Origin: Tolypeutes matacus
Lineage: Eukaryota; Chordata; Mammalia; Cingulata; Chlamyphoridae
Direction: 5' to 3'
Assembly: GCA_026826555.1 (NCBI GenBank)
Contig: JAKSZT010054576.1
Span: 12,912,416 to 12,976,415 of the forward strand
Length of the DNA: 64,000 nt
Shown here: in pieces, positions 1 through 10,318 of the stretch
Layout of the letters: each line of letters starts with the position of its first letter
How positions within the stretch are numbered: the first letter of the stretch is position 1
Program-made: the position numbers and the translations under genes
Notes under the pieces: generated by a model
The model's database searches: none
What the model saw: the letters and a program-made list of their open reading frames with translations, nothing else
Told to the model about the DNA's origin: nothing

Positions 1-84
1 AGAGGGTATGGTGAAAAGGCAAAGTTGCTGATGGGAGTGAAAATTATTGTCATTTTAGGGAAGTAATAGGGCAACATTTATTAA

Positions 85-193
85 AATATATGTATGTGTA
101 TATATATATATATACACACACATATATATGTCTATGTATGTATATGTGTATATAAAACACACTTACATATGCTTATGAATGTGTGTATATATC

Positions 194-228
<35 letters not shown>

Positions 229-229
229 G
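85..229. repeat. (TA)n/(TATG)n microsatellite
   Basis: An alternating TA, TG and CA tract of about 145 bp with a long pure TA run at its right end. It is simple-sequence DNA, likely length-polymorphic. Confidence 0.95.
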
Positions 230-244
230 GGGAAGGAGAAGAAT

Positions 245-620
245 TTGACCTAGAATTATAAAAGATACATGTACAAGACAGTTTATTACTGCACTATTTG
301 TAAACAAAACAAATGGGAAGCATCCTGAATGTCCTTCAATAGTGAATGACTGGCTACATTTTGGTACATCCCTACTATGAAATTAAAAACAAATGAGGTC
401 TCTAGCTATCTAACTACGACATGTGAATGTCCATCATGTGCTGTAAAGTGGCAGAGGAAGGAAGGAGCAGTGCGCTGAGCATAGCCTGATCCCAGCTTTA
501 TGAAAACACCCAGCCCCCCCTGTAAGTCAATAGGGCAAGAGAAGGGTACGGAAGGGAATCCACCAGGCTGGGGTGGGGGTGGGGGTACAGCCACAGGTAA
601 CTTCTCGTCCGGTGACTTTT
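245..620 (+). mobile_element. L1 3' end fragment (old, degenerate)
   Basis: The text follows the familiar L1M 3' region: a 'tttattactgcactatttgta' stretch, then 'aatgtccttcaatag', then a 'ggtacatcc' segment, and finally a G-rich 'ggggtgggggtggggg' piece typical of old L1 3' UTRs. It is heavily diverged and both edges are uncertain. Small ORFs here on both strands are chance frames. Confidence 0.55.
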
Positions 621-915
621 CCAGTGACCATAATCTTGGCAGTGACCTTGGCAGTCTTATCAATTCCCATAGGAAGGTGCTTCAGGGTCTTAAGTCCCGT
701 TTGTGGATTTCCCTGAGGCGTGTTCATATCGCCGTGGCATATGGACCCCGTGAACCAATTCACGTTGATTAGTATTTTCATTTGTGGTATTTGAAGCTCT
801 GACCTTGATTTTTTAGAAGGGTGAGTTTAAAAAGACTCTCAGTCTTCCCCTTTTTTACTTAATGAGAAAGTGTTTATAGATCACCTAAAATGTCATTTAT
901 ATCCATTAAAATGGA
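621..915. other. Unassigned non-coding sequence
   Basis: I recognise no repeat family and no coding signal in this roughly 300-bp stretch. It may be the continuation of the preceding degenerate L1. Confidence 0.5.
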
Positions 916-1850
916 TGTCCATTCAAATGGATAGCAAACGTATGAAAAGATGTTCAAATTCACCAGTGTCAGAGAAATGCAAATTAAGGTTAAAAAATGA
1001 GACATAGACCTCCCAGGCTGGACAAAAATGGAAAAGACCAATCACCCTTATTGCTAGTGGGGAAGCAGGGAAAGGCTTACTCTCCGCCATTGTTGGTGAA
1101 GATGAGATGATTTCAGCTGTTTTGGCCACATTTATTAAAATTAGAATATACAGATTATTTAAAATGATTGCATAATGTTTGATACATACTAAATAACATA
1201 CCTGTGAATTATAAAGAACAGCAAAACTGGCATTCAAGAGTCCACTTCCACCCCAAGACCCAGAGAGTCTCCAATACTGTTGAAGCTGCCTGAATGCTCC
1301 TCTCCAATCCATTTCCTCTGCTTCCCCTGCTCTTCTCCCACCGTAACCACTATCCGACCCTCTTGCTTTGTTCTTCTAAAAATAATTAAAAAGAAACACA
1401 GATACTCTTTGGCCAAACAATCTCACTCCTGGGACTCCATCTCATGCTATGAAAACCCTAGTACGTGAGGACATTTGCAAAAAGGATGTCTATGGCAGTA
1501 CTGTTCATAGAAGCAAATGAGGGGAAGTGAGTGAATGCTCCTTAATGATTGAATAAATTACAGGACATCCACATCATGGAATTTTGTGCAGCCACTAAAA
1601 AGTGATGAATTCAGGCAATAACAGATGCCTTGGAAGGATTTCCATGGCGTATTGTAGAATGAGAAGATAAAATCCAGAGAAGTGTGTAAAAATGACAAAA
1701 GCCCATGCATTATAGATAGTGTCTAAATACAGAGATTTGTATATTATTATATGAGTATGGAGACAAATTTGGAAGAATATATTCTAGGTTGTCAACAGTG
1801 ACTGCCAGAGAGAGGGGGAATGGTGGAATATGGAGGGAGAGAGAATTGGG
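916..1850 (+). mobile_element. L1 ORF2 end/3' UTR fragment, plus strand, interrupted
   Basis: The left part has the L1 ORF2-end motifs 'cagagaaatgcaaatta' and 'attgctagtgggga'. The right part (1396-1850) resumes with 'ctcactcctggga' and the 'gaattttgtgcagccactaaaaag' type segment. The middle (about 1130-1395) is foreign: a C-rich L1 3' UTR in the opposite orientation with '(c)aaccactatccgaccctc'. It therefore looks like one L1 split by a later L1 fragment, though a composite of unrelated fragments is possible. Confidence 0.6.
1130..1395 (-). mobile_element. L1M 3' UTR fragment inside a plus-strand L1
   Basis: Read on the minus strand this resembles the older L1M 3' UTR, whose complement contains a 'cccaccgtaaccactatcc' motif. 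It separates two halves of a plus-strand L1. No target duplication is visible, so the insertion reading is an inference. Confidence 0.45.
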
Positions 1851-1886
1851 GAGCTGAGCAAAAAGAGAAGGAAAAAAAAAACACAA

Positions 1887-2010
1887 CTTGTCTGGGCTTC
1901 TGTTGCTTCATCAGAGAAATGGGGATAAAAATCTCTACCTGATATATGACCCAGGGTTTGTGTGAGAATTACATGAGATGATGACAAAGTCATTTTGAAG
2001 ATGCCAAGAC
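1887..2010 (+). mobile_element. MIR SINE fragment
   Basis: It carries the MIR core order: 'cttcatcagagaaatggggataaaaatc', then 'gtgtgagaattacatgagatgat'. This is an ancient tRNA-derived mammalian SINE, 5' and 3' truncated. Confidence 0.7.
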
Positions 2011-2662
2011 GCTGCCCAAATGTGAGATGGTGGGAGTTACTACGACGTGCAAATGATAGCTATAACTACAACAGCGATGCAATTATGAACAAATAATTTT
2101 CACTGGTTTAAGCCTAAGAAGGTCTTGTTTATTAAACAGGGATAATAATAACTAACCTAATTAAGAGTTAGGTGTCCTTCTAGGTGAACTATAGAAACCG
2201 TCTTGCCTGGATGCCTTTAGGTCAGTACATTATTAAATGAATGTACAGTCCTCAACCCTGATAGAATTCAAAGTATGACTCGCTTGGCTCGACTGCTAAG
2301 TGCTTCTGACTAAATTACTCTCCGCTTTGGTGTTTCACCCACCCCGCCTTTAAAGCAATGTCGTTGGCTCTGCCAGGAGTGGGGATGTAAACTATCTCAG
2401 GGCCACACAATGCGCGGACTCTTCTGATCACTATGAAGTAGAAGTTGCCAGATCCCAGGGGACATAGTCACACCAGGGGGCCCCACACGCTCTTTATTCC
2501 ATTTCCTGGCCTGTGCCTGAAGGTGGGATTCTTCATGGAGCCCTGGAGCCTGGGTTTGCTAGAGATTTGCAGCTGAGCCCCAGCAGGCAAGATCGTGCCC
2601 CATCTTGAGGAGGGAGGTGGGGGTGGGGTAGAATGTTCTGAGAACATTTACTGTTTCACATG
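2011..2662. other. Unique non-coding sequence
   Basis: No repeat is recognised. The left half is AT-rich with 'taacctaattaagagttagg'. The right half is GC-richer, has several CpGs and contains a CTCF-like motif (listed separately). No ORF of note. Confidence 0.5.
2470..2484 (+). promoter_or_regulatory. Candidate CTCF-binding motif
   Basis: The sequence ACACCAGGGGGCCCC matches the well-known CTCF core (CCACCAGGGGGCGC) at most positions, including the invariant CCAG..GGGGC block. It lies in non-repeat DNA. A single motif match is weak evidence and occupancy is not shown. Confidence 0.3.
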
Positions 2663-3078
2663 TGTTATGGGTTGAATTGTGTCCCTCCAAAACATATGTT
2701 GAAGTCCTAACCCCAGGACCTCAGAATGTGACCTACTTGGTAAGAGGATTTGCAGATGGAATTAGTTAAATGAAGATGAGGCGTCCTTATAAGAAGGGGG
2801 GAAGAGACACAGACACAGAGAAGGGAGAAGACGGCCATGTGAAGATGAAGAAGAGACTGAAGTGCCGCAGCTGCAAGCCAAGAGATGCCAGGGATTCCCA
2901 CAAACACCGGCGGCTGGAGGAGGCAAGGAAGGAATCTCCCCTGTGGTCTCAGACGGAGCATGGCCCTGACTTTGATGTGGGGTTTCCAGCCTCCAGAACT
3001 GCAAGACAATCAACCTCTGTTGTTTGAAGCCGCCCAGTCTGTGGTCCTTTGATATGGCAGCCCCAGGAAACTAATACA
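2663..3078 (+). mobile_element. Solo LTR, MLT1A-type (ERVL-MaLR)
   Basis: It begins TGTTATGGGTTGAATTGTGT and ends CTAATACA, the TG...CA structure of a MaLR LTR. Inside are the usual MLT1A landmarks: 'gaagtcctaacccc', 'tccttataagaa' (TATA-like region), 'gccatgtgaagatg' and 'tttgaagccgcccagt'. No internal retroviral sequence flanks it, so it is a solo LTR. I could not see a convincing 5-bp target duplication. Three overlapping ORFs of 83-100 codons in it are artefacts. Confidence 0.85.
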
Positions 3079-3398
3079 ACTTAGCGCAGAGATTATGGTC
3101 CTCTGGAACAGCGAATCATGATTTTTCTTGACCTTATTTGATATTCTGATGAGCAAGCTTTTCCTTAATTTTTACAGAAATGTGAAAAACAAGCAAGCAT
3201 GAGATCTAAAACTAAGAGGGACTCTGGGGACAGAAACTTTAGGCCCAGCATAGTTATTAAACAGATTGAAACTTTTCAGCCAAGGGCTTCCAGACACTGC
3301 CCATTCTTCGCTCACTCCAGATCGGCAAACTGATCCACGGAAAGGGTCAAACACTTGGAGGGTCTTGCTTTCGAGCCAGTGTCTCCGGTGTCTCTCTC
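3079..3398. other. Unassigned non-coding sequence
   Basis: I see no recognised repeat and no coding signal between the MLT1A LTR and the DAS SINE. Confidence 0.5.
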
Positions 3399-3845
3399 TT
3401 TTTTTCAATCAATGATTCTTTTTTTTTTTTTTTTTGAAATTAGCTTTTTTTAAAAAAATTATTTGTTTTTTTTACTTTTATCCACTTTTAACGCCCCCCA
3501 TTCCCCACCCCGTTTTTGCTGGGCAACTCTCTGTGTATGTTTCCTGCCCTCTCTTCTCATCCTTCTTCTCCTGTTTTGACCAGGATTCGATCCTGGGAAC
3601 CTCCGATGTGGGAGAGAGGCTGCCACCTGCGCCACCCCAGTTTTTGGTTCTTCAGTGCGTCTCGTCTTGGCTTTCCCCTTATGTCACTCTCCTGTTACAT
3701 CATCATCCTGCTGCATGGTTCGGTGGAGCCTGGTGCACTGCGCCTTCTATATTTTTCTTTATTTTACCGGAGGTGCCGGGCATCAAACCCAGTTCCCTCC
3801 ATATGGGAAACGGATGCCCAACCATTTGAGCCACATCCGCCCCCT
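3399..3845 (-). mobile_element. DAS-type SINE, long form, minus strand
   Basis: A minus-strand tRNA-derived SINE of about 430 bp. It starts on the plus strand with poly-T, contains the long-form body ('cctgccctctcttctcatcc') and ends with the complement of the tRNA-like head ('ttgagccacatccgccccc'). Flanks 'tccggtgtctctct' (3384-3397) and 'tccagtgtctctta' (3845-3858) look like a diverged target duplication. ORFs of 76-132 codons on the plus strand are shadows of this SINE; similar ORFs recur at its other copies. Confidence 0.85.
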
Positions 3846-4279
3846 CCAGTGTCTCTTAATCTCATTTGCATTTGCTCCCCACTAGACAGAAATACAGTCA
3901 CACGCTGCTGTTGAGGCATCGCAGGTCCCCTATAGGGAATGTGCTCAAGGCTCTCCTATGACAAAAAAGTGGGATTTCACAAAGAGAATCCCAAGGAAAG
4001 GTCATTAAGATCGTGCCAATCATCTCAATAATTATGACAAGCCTATTTTTCCCTTAAGTTGCAATAAAATACACACAGAGGCATGCCTCAGAGATATGGT
4101 GGGTTTGGTTCCAGACCACTGCAAGAAAGTAAATATCTCAATAAAAGTGGGTAACATGAATTTTTTGGATTCCCAGTCGATATAAAAGTTATGTTTCCAC
4201 TATACTGTAGTCTATTGAATGTGCAATATCATTATGTCTAAAAAAATGTACATACCTTAATTAAAAATGCTTTATTGCT

Positions 4280-4668
4280 GGGGGAGCAGATGTGGCTCAA
4301 GCAGTTGAGCACCCGCCTCCCACACGGGAGGTCCCGGGTTTGGTTCCTGGTGCCTCCTGGAGAAGATGAGCAAGACAGCGAGCTGGCGCAACGGGCTGGC
4401 GCGGTGAGCTGATGCAATAAGATGATGCAACAAGGAGACACAAAGAGGAAACACAGTGAGAGACACAACAAAGCAGGGAGCAGAGGTGGCTCAAGCAATT
4501 GAGCGCCTCTCTCCCACCTGGGAGGTCCCAGGTTCAGTTCTTGATGCCTCCTAAAGAGAAGACGAGCAGACACAGAGAGCACACAGCGAATGGACACAGA
4601 GAGCAGACAGCGAGTACAAACAACGGGAGGTGGGAGTGATAAATACAATAAATCTTAAAAAAAAAAAA
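4280..4668 (+). mobile_element. DAS-type SINE with two tRNA-like units, plus strand
   Basis: The head reads 'gcagatgtggctcaagcag' (A box) followed by the hairpin around 'cctcccacacgggagg' and a 'cccgggtttggttcctgg' B-box region. A second tRNA-like unit starts near 4475 ('ggtggctcaagcaattgag'). The tail is 'aaatcttaaaaaaaaaaaa'. It is inserted in Tigger1. No target duplication is visible, probably because the right flank was rearranged. Confidence 0.92.
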
Positions 4669-4908
4669 GAACCTCTGGCTAGACAATACTTGCCAATCAG
4701 CCTCCAAAGTAAAAAGTTTTGCTCCCCTGCAATCCATTTCTTCAGAAAGATGTTTACTAGGTACAGAAGAGATAGAGGCACAGGAGTCACTTAAAAATGT
4801 TAAATGACAACGGTACAAACCATTACCTGTGTGACTTGCTGCTGCTAGAGATTGTCTGCCCTTTATTTACCTGTATCTTTGATAATGGTTAAATCATGAG
4901 AAGGAAAG
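4669..4908. other. Non-Tigger segment inside Tigger1
   Basis: About 240 bp between the SINE tail and the point where Tigger1 resumes ('gactcttcctttcgcgaaag'). It does not match the Tigger1 text expected here and I assign no other family. It may be a remnant of another insertion or filler from an insertion-deletion event. Confidence 0.5.
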
Positions 4909-6460
4909 GAATTTTGCTGCATCATTGACTCTTCCTTTCGCGAAAGATTTCTCTGTATTGTGCGATGATTGATAGCATTTTACCCACAGTAGGACTTCTT
5001 TCAGAATTGGAGTCAATTCTTTCAAACCCTGTGGCACCTTTATCAACTGATTTTATGTAATATTCTAAATCCTTTATTGTCATTTCAACAATGCTCACAG
5101 CATCTTCACCAGGAGTAGTTTCCACCTTAAGAAACCACTTTTTTTTTTTGCTCATCCATAAGAAGCAACTCCTCATACATTCAAATTTTATCATGAGATT
5201 GCAGCAATTCAGTGCCGTCTTATGGCTCCACTTCTAATTCTAGCTTTTTTACTATTTCCACCACATCTGCAGTTTCTTCCTCCATGGAGTCTTGAACCCC
5301 TCAAAGTCCTCCATGAGCGTTGGAATCAACTTCTTCCCAACTCCGTTAATGCTGATATTTTGGCCTTCTCCCATGAATTATGAATATTCTTATTGGCATC
5401 TAGAATGGTGAATCCTTTCCCGAGGGTTTTCAATTGACTTTGCACAGATCCATCAAAGAATCACTATCTATGGCAACTATAGCTTATGAAATGTGTTTCT
5501 TAAACAATAAGACTTGAAGGTCAAAATGACTCCTTGGTCCATGGGCTATAGAACGGATGTGTCAGCAGGCATGAAACCAACATTCACCTAGCGGTTCATT
5601 TCCATCAGAGCTCTTGGGTGACCAGGTGCATTGCCAATGAGCAGTCATATTTTGAAAGGAATCTTTTTTTCTGAGCAGTAGATCTCAACAGTGGTCTTAA
5701 AATATTCAGTAAACCATATTGCAAACAGATGTGTTGTCATCTAGGCTTTGCTGTCCATTTATAGAGCACAGCAGAGTAGATTTAGTATAATTCTTAGAGG
5801 CCCTAGGATTTTTGGAAAGGTAAATGAGCACTGCCTTTAACTTAAATCACCAGCTGCACTGGCCCCTAACAAGAGAGTCGGCCTGTTCTTTGAAGCTTTG
5901 AAGCCAGGCATTGACTTCTCCTCTCTAGCGATGAAAGTCCTAGATGGCATCTTTCTTCCAACCTAAGGCTGCTTTGTCTACATTTAAAAATCTGTTGTTT
6001 AGTGTAGCCATCTTCATCAATTATCTTAGCTAGATCTTCCGAATAACTTGCTGCTTCACCTTGCCCCTTTACGTTATAGAGATGGTGTCTTTCCTTAAAC
6101 CTCATGAACCAACCTCTGCTAGCTTCAAACTTTTCTTCTGCAGCTTCCTTACCGTGCTCAGCCTTCCTAGAATTGAAGAGAGTTAGGCCTTGCTCTGGAT
6201 TAGGCTTTGGCTTACTGGAGTGTTGTGACTGGTTTGATCTTCTCTCCAGACCACAAAACCTTTCTCATACCAGCAATAAGGCTGTTTCTCTTTCTTAACC
6301 GTTTGTGGGTTCACTGGAGTAGCACTTTTCATTTCCTTCAAGAATTTTTCCTTTGCATTCACAACTTGGCTAACTGGTGCAAGAGGCCAAGTTTTCTGCC
6401 TGTCCCTGCTTTGGACAGGCCTTCCTCACTAAGTAATTTCTAGCTTTTGATTTAAAGTGA
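4909..6460 (-). pseudogene. Decayed Tigger1 transposase
   Basis: The minus strand carries pieces of a pogo-type DDE transposase in several frames. A 79-residue piece at 5866-6105 starts [21 protein letters not shown] 90-residue piece at 4922-5194 contains [20 protein letters not shown] and [13 protein letters not shown], matching the C-terminal half of Tigger1 transposase. Frameshifts and stops separate the pieces and no full-length frame survives. Known family role: cut-and-paste transposition at TA sites. A domesticated function is not supported here. Confidence 0.9.
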
Positions 6461-6889
6461 GAGAAGTGCAACTCTTCTTTTTCACATTGCAGGCCTATTA
6501 ATTGGCCTAATTTCAATACTGTTGTGTCTCAGGGAATAGGGGGGCCCGAGGAGAGACAGAGAAATGGGAGAATGGATGGTTGTGGAGCAGTAACACAAAA
6601 AACAGCTATTGATGAAGTTCGCAGTCCTATGTGGGTGTGGTTCGTGGTGCCCCAAAACATCAGAGATCACTGACCGCAGATCACCATGACAGATATAATA
6701 ATAATGAAAATGTCTGAAATAGGGCTAGAATTACTAAAATGAGACATAGAGGAAAGAAGCGAGCCAACAGACTTGTCTACGCAGGGTTGCCACAAACCTT
6801 CAATTTGCAAAAAAACACACTATCTGAGAAGCGTGATAAAGTGAAGCACAATGAAACAAGGTATGCCTGTACATCAGATATCTAGAACA

Positions 6890-7085
6890 CGCTAATGCAG
6901 AGAGACAGAAAGTAGATTAGAGGTTATCAGGTGTTGGCAGGGCTGCTGAGAATGGGGAGTTATTGCTGACGGCTGCGGTGTTTCTGTTTGGGGTGAAGAA
7001 ATACTTTTGGAAACGGGTGGTGAGATGGTTGCATAACATTTTGAATGTAATGAGTGCTGCTGAATTATACACTTGAAAAAGACGT
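6890..7085 (+). mobile_element. L1 3' UTR fragment
   Basis: Typical old-L1 3' text: 'agagacagaaagtagatta', a G-rich 'gctgctgagaatggggagttattgctga', 'tggtgagatggttgcataac' and 'gctgaattatacacttgaaaaa'. Confidence 0.8.
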
Positions 7086-7379
7086 GACTCCAGAAGGGTT
7101 TAAAGAGGGGATTAACTTGTCTTGCTCTTCTTCATCAAAGTGATTGCAAACGCTCTCCAGTCTAACCCCCCCAGGCTCTGCAGGGGCTTGGGTTTCCCTC
7201 TTACAGATGAGGGAATGGCAGAGAGGAGATTCTATCCCAGAACATCTGGCCCCAATGCCATGATCTGCCCACGATTGCACACTGTATACCACGGATGGGC
7301 TAATAAATTGGTTTGTCCAAGGGCATGTTTCACTGGACCCTCAGTTCCCCTTTGGAGGAATTTCAATATCACCTAATTA
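7086..7379. other. Unassigned, possible degenerate MIR
   Basis: Mostly unrecognised. The short 'cctcttacagatgagggaatggcagagagg' piece near 7195 resembles a minus-strand MIR core, but too little remains to be sure. Confidence 0.35.
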
Positions 7380-7710
7380 GGTAGTATGGTAACTGGGCAA
7401 CCATTACTTATAATAGACGTGGAGTTGTAAATTATTCTATTTAATTAAGAGCTGCACATTTCCTATTAAAGAAAAGCTTATCATAGGTTAGTAAATTTAT
7501 TGGGAACACTTAACTTTAGCTAATTAAGCTGCTTGAACTCAAGGCAAGGACATTCATTAATAATCAAGCCTAAGCAGTTAAGGGCAATTAGTGAAACAGC
7601 TGGTCTTTATCTCACCGATAAAGGGCAGTTAAAAGAGATCTTTACAGCTGTTATAAACTTTCCCAGAGCAATATTCTTGACAAAAGTTTGTATTAGTAAA
7701 GAATAAGGAA
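7380..7710. other. Candidate conserved non-coding element
   Basis: Non-repeat, AT-rich and dense in homeodomain-like cores (TAATTA, TTAATTAAG, TAGCTAATTAAGC, ATTAATAATC), with a CAGCTG E-box and GATA sites ('ttatctcaccgataaag'). No coding signal or low-complexity run. This composition is typical of developmental enhancers, but conservation cannot be judged from one sequence. Confidence 0.35.
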
Positions 7711-7985
7711 GAGGAAACTAAATTAAAGAGAAGTGAGGGCTGTTGGCAGGCTCAGTCCCCAGCCCCAGGCTGGGGGACAGAGGAAGCTGGAGCCCACCCA
7801 ACATGGCCCGGGTCCCAGAGTCCCCAGGGACCCTGCCGAATCTGATCTCGAGGTTGCGGAACTGGTTTTGCTCTGCCTGGAATCTTGGCGGCTCCAGGAA
7901 CAAGGGGGCAGGGATTGGTCATCTATATGTGCAGAGATGATATTTTTTGAAAGGAAAATGGGTGAATGTGGTCTGGCAAAGTGTC
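7711..7985. other. Unique GC-richer stretch
   Basis: It includes a near-palindrome 'agccccaggctgggg' and several CpGs. No repeat or convincing ORF. Two overlapping ORFs of 65 and 90 codons have no recognisable domain and run into the poly-T beyond. Confidence 0.45.
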
Positions 7986-8239
7986 TTTTTTTTTTTTTTT
8001 TTTAATTATGAATGTCTTTATGTAAAAAGTCCTGCAGAGTGATAAGTCACATTCAGTAACCCATCAGCCTGGCCTTTTATTTAAAAAATTTAAAAATGTC
8101 CTTAATTATCAGGATTATCTTTCTTTTCAGGAATCATGTTGTGTAATTTATGCTGTGGTTTGAGGCTAAATCGGGAATGCCTCACTGCCTCCATATAGCT
8201 TTTTCTTTGGCCTGGTGGTAGAGATTCTAGTTGGGGTGA
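7986..8239. other. Poly-T tract and unique AT-rich sequence
   Basis: An 18-bp T run at 7986-8003 is followed by unassigned AT-rich DNA. The T run may be the tail of a lost retroposon. Confidence 0.45.
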
Positions 8240-8400
8240 TACCTTCATCACTCTGTCATCGGACATTTATTGACTGACTGGGCAGTATGCCAACATACGA
8301 CATCACACATCACATGAGGTGGCCAAGGGCCTTGCCATCTAATGGGGAAGGGGAGGATAATAAACAAGTGAATACACAAGATAACTGCAGATGGAGATAC
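8240..8400 (-). mobile_element. L2 3' end fragment
   Basis: It reads as the reverse complement of an L2 tail: 'gacatttattgactgactggg', 'ccatctaatggggaagggga' and 'gataataaacaagtgaata'. Old and truncated. Confidence 0.6.
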
Positions 8401-8508
8401 ATGCTTTGCAGATAAGACAGAGCAGTTTTCCAAATTCAGCCTATCCTGATGGTTGCTTTGGCCATGGTCCAGCTGTATTTCTTTTTTTCAGTTACCTCAC
8501 ATTGTTTT

Positions 8509-8710
8509 TTTTTTTTTTTTTTTTTTTTTTGACTTTTAATTGTAGCAATATCCATACAACTCAAAATTTCCATTTTAACCACTTGCAAGTGTACAATTCA
8601 GCGGTGTTAACTACATTCACTGTATTTTGCTGCCATAACCAACGTCCGTCACCCAAACTTTTTCATCACCTCAAACACAAAGTCTGCACCCATGAACCAA
8701 TAACTCCCTG
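8509..8710 (-). mobile_element. 5'-truncated L1 3' end with 14-bp target duplication
   Basis: A poly-T start (minus-strand A tail) leads into xenarthran/L1M 3' UTR text such as 'gtgtacaattcagcggtgtt' and 'catcacctcaaacacaaag'. The flanks are perfect direct repeats CCTCACATTGTTTT at 8495-8508 and 8711-8724, proving L1-style insertion of about 200 bp. Confidence 0.9.
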
Positions 8711-8724
8711 CCTCACATTGTTTT

Positions 8725-9304
8725 AAACTTAAATACATTTATTTGAAAATAAGACTTTCTATCAATATAATAAGTGGAAAGCCAATAGCACTTACAGTAA
8801 GTGAAAGGCATGCAGAAAAATAAATTCTTATCAAAATGAAAGCTGTTTTTGTGCCCCCCAGAACTAGCTTAGGAACCACCAAGGGTTGGTCATGCCATGT
8901 TTTGGAAACATTGATGGGGGGGTTAACTGAGGGTGTCAATCTTATCTGGAAAGCCCTCTCTGTAAGATTTTTTAGGATTTTCAAAATATTTCGACTCTAT
9001 TATCTCAACTTGATTTTTATCAAGATGCCAATGACTGGAGAAAGATGATGTTGCTTAAGCTGCCACTGTGATGTGTTTTCATGCTTTGTCTATCTTCATA
9101 CTCCACCTTTCCCAAACTTCTCCCTTGATTTTGGGGGGGCAGAGTGTGATGCACTTCCAGGTGACGTTAGAGCGAGGCCACTTGGAGCCACACAAAGGCT
9201 CTGATCCCATCAGGGCATAGCAGCTCCAAGAGGCATAAAACCAGGATCTTGGGTGGGAGAGAGATGCTGAAAGGTGACTGTGTTGGACTTTTCCATCTGG
9301 GATT
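8725..9304. other. Unique non-coding sequence
   Basis: No recognised repeat over about 580 bp. AT-rich on the left, with a 'tgatggggggg' run near 8915. Short ORFs on both strands lack domains. Confidence 0.45.
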
Positions 9305-9309
9305 TCTTT

Positions 9310-9493
9310 TCTTTCTTTCTTTTTTTTTTTAATTTTTAAATTTAAAATAATGTCAAACTTATAAGATTGTTGCAAAAAACAATACAAACCCCATACTGGG
9401 AACTCCAACCCTCCCCCGGGCCCATACCCAGATCCACCAACTTTTAACATTTTACCACATTTTCCATATCTATCTATTTATCATCTATCTATC

Positions 9494-9540
<47 letters not shown>

Positions 9541-9550
9541 NNNNNNNNNN

Positions 9551-9600
<50 letters not shown>

Positions 9601-9900
9601 ATCTATCTATCATCTACCTATCATCTATCTGCCTATCTATCTATCTGTCATCTATCTATTTATCTATCTATACATCCATCTATTTTCTAAACATTTGGGA
9701 GTAGGTTACATACATCATGCTCCTTGAATAATACTTCCATGTACTTTTCCTGCGAACAAGGATACTCACTTACGTAACTACCTTAAGTGCAGTTACCAAG
9801 TCCAGGAAATTTAATATTGATATAAATCTTATAGACTAGCCTCCAATTTTTTCATATGTCCCAGGAATGTTTTTTTTGGACAAGATGGGATTTCTTGCAG
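9310..9900 (-). mobile_element. L1ME-type 3' UTR, minus strand, with microsatellite
   Basis: Recognised by 'taaaataatgtcaaacttataag', 'aacttttaacattttaccaca', and after the ATCT array 'aaacatttgggagtaggtta' and 'gaacaaggatactcacttac'. These are landmarks of the old L1ME 3' UTR in reverse. The ATCT array lies where such copies usually carry a tetranucleotide run. Confidence 0.75.
9463..9680. repeat. (ATCT)n microsatellite containing an assembly gap
   Basis: About 200 bp of nearly perfect ATCT/CTAT tetranucleotides, interrupted at 9541-9550 by ten Ns. The right side has variants (ATCTGCCT, ATCTGTC). The true length is unknown because the gap falls in the array. Confidence 0.97.
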
Positions 9901-9944
9901 CCAGTTTGGGGCTGACTTAAGAGTCTTAGTGGAAGCAGAGTGTG

Positions 9945-10165
9945 GACTCCAGTGTAGACGGCCGGAATCCTAGTTCCAGCTGTGTGGTCTTGGGCAAGGA
10001 ATGTCACCTCTTTGACCCTTAATTTCCTCATCTTTAAGAAGGGGATACTAGCACTTACCTCACAGGGTCGCTGTCAATATTAAATGAGCAAATGCGTGTG
10101 AAGCTTTGAACAGAGTGGCAGGTGAGCCCTGGATGACACGTAGCTGTTAGTATTATAGCATGACT
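9945..10165 (+). mobile_element. MIR SINE, nearly complete
   Basis: Consecutive MIR landmarks: 'cctagttccagctgtgtggtc', 'cttgggcaaggaatgtcacctc', 'cctcatctttaagaagggga' and 'taccgtgaag'-like 3' text ending near the LINE-like tail. Confidence 0.85.
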
Positions 10166-10318
10166 ATTAGTAATATTGCACTTGATTTGGGGAAAATGGT
10201 GTGTAGAGGGACAGGGAATAGTCAGACCCAGAGATCTCTGTTGATCTTCATCAAGGTGGAGAGAGAGAGAGAGTGTGTGTGTAACCATTTGCACGTCGAC
10301 TGCATGGCACTTCACCCC

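Larger units (their letters stand above)
4076..6869 (-). mobile_element. Tigger1 DNA transposon (TcMar/pogo), nearly full length
   Basis: The left end reads 'aggcatgcctcagagatat' and the right end 'aatgaaacaaggtatgcctg', the Tigger1 terminal inverted repeats, with TA at the outer edge of the right end. Between them lies the known Tigger1 body in reverse orientation, including the transposase region. A DAS SINE (4280-4668) and a non-Tigger segment (4669-4908) interrupt the 3' part. Tigger1 was active early in placental evolution. This copy is dead. Confidence 0.93.

Noticed and set aside
9463..9680. Regular ATCT repeats, considered as a CRISPR-like or satellite array
   Set aside because: A plain 4-bp microsatellite without spacers, in a mammalian genome.
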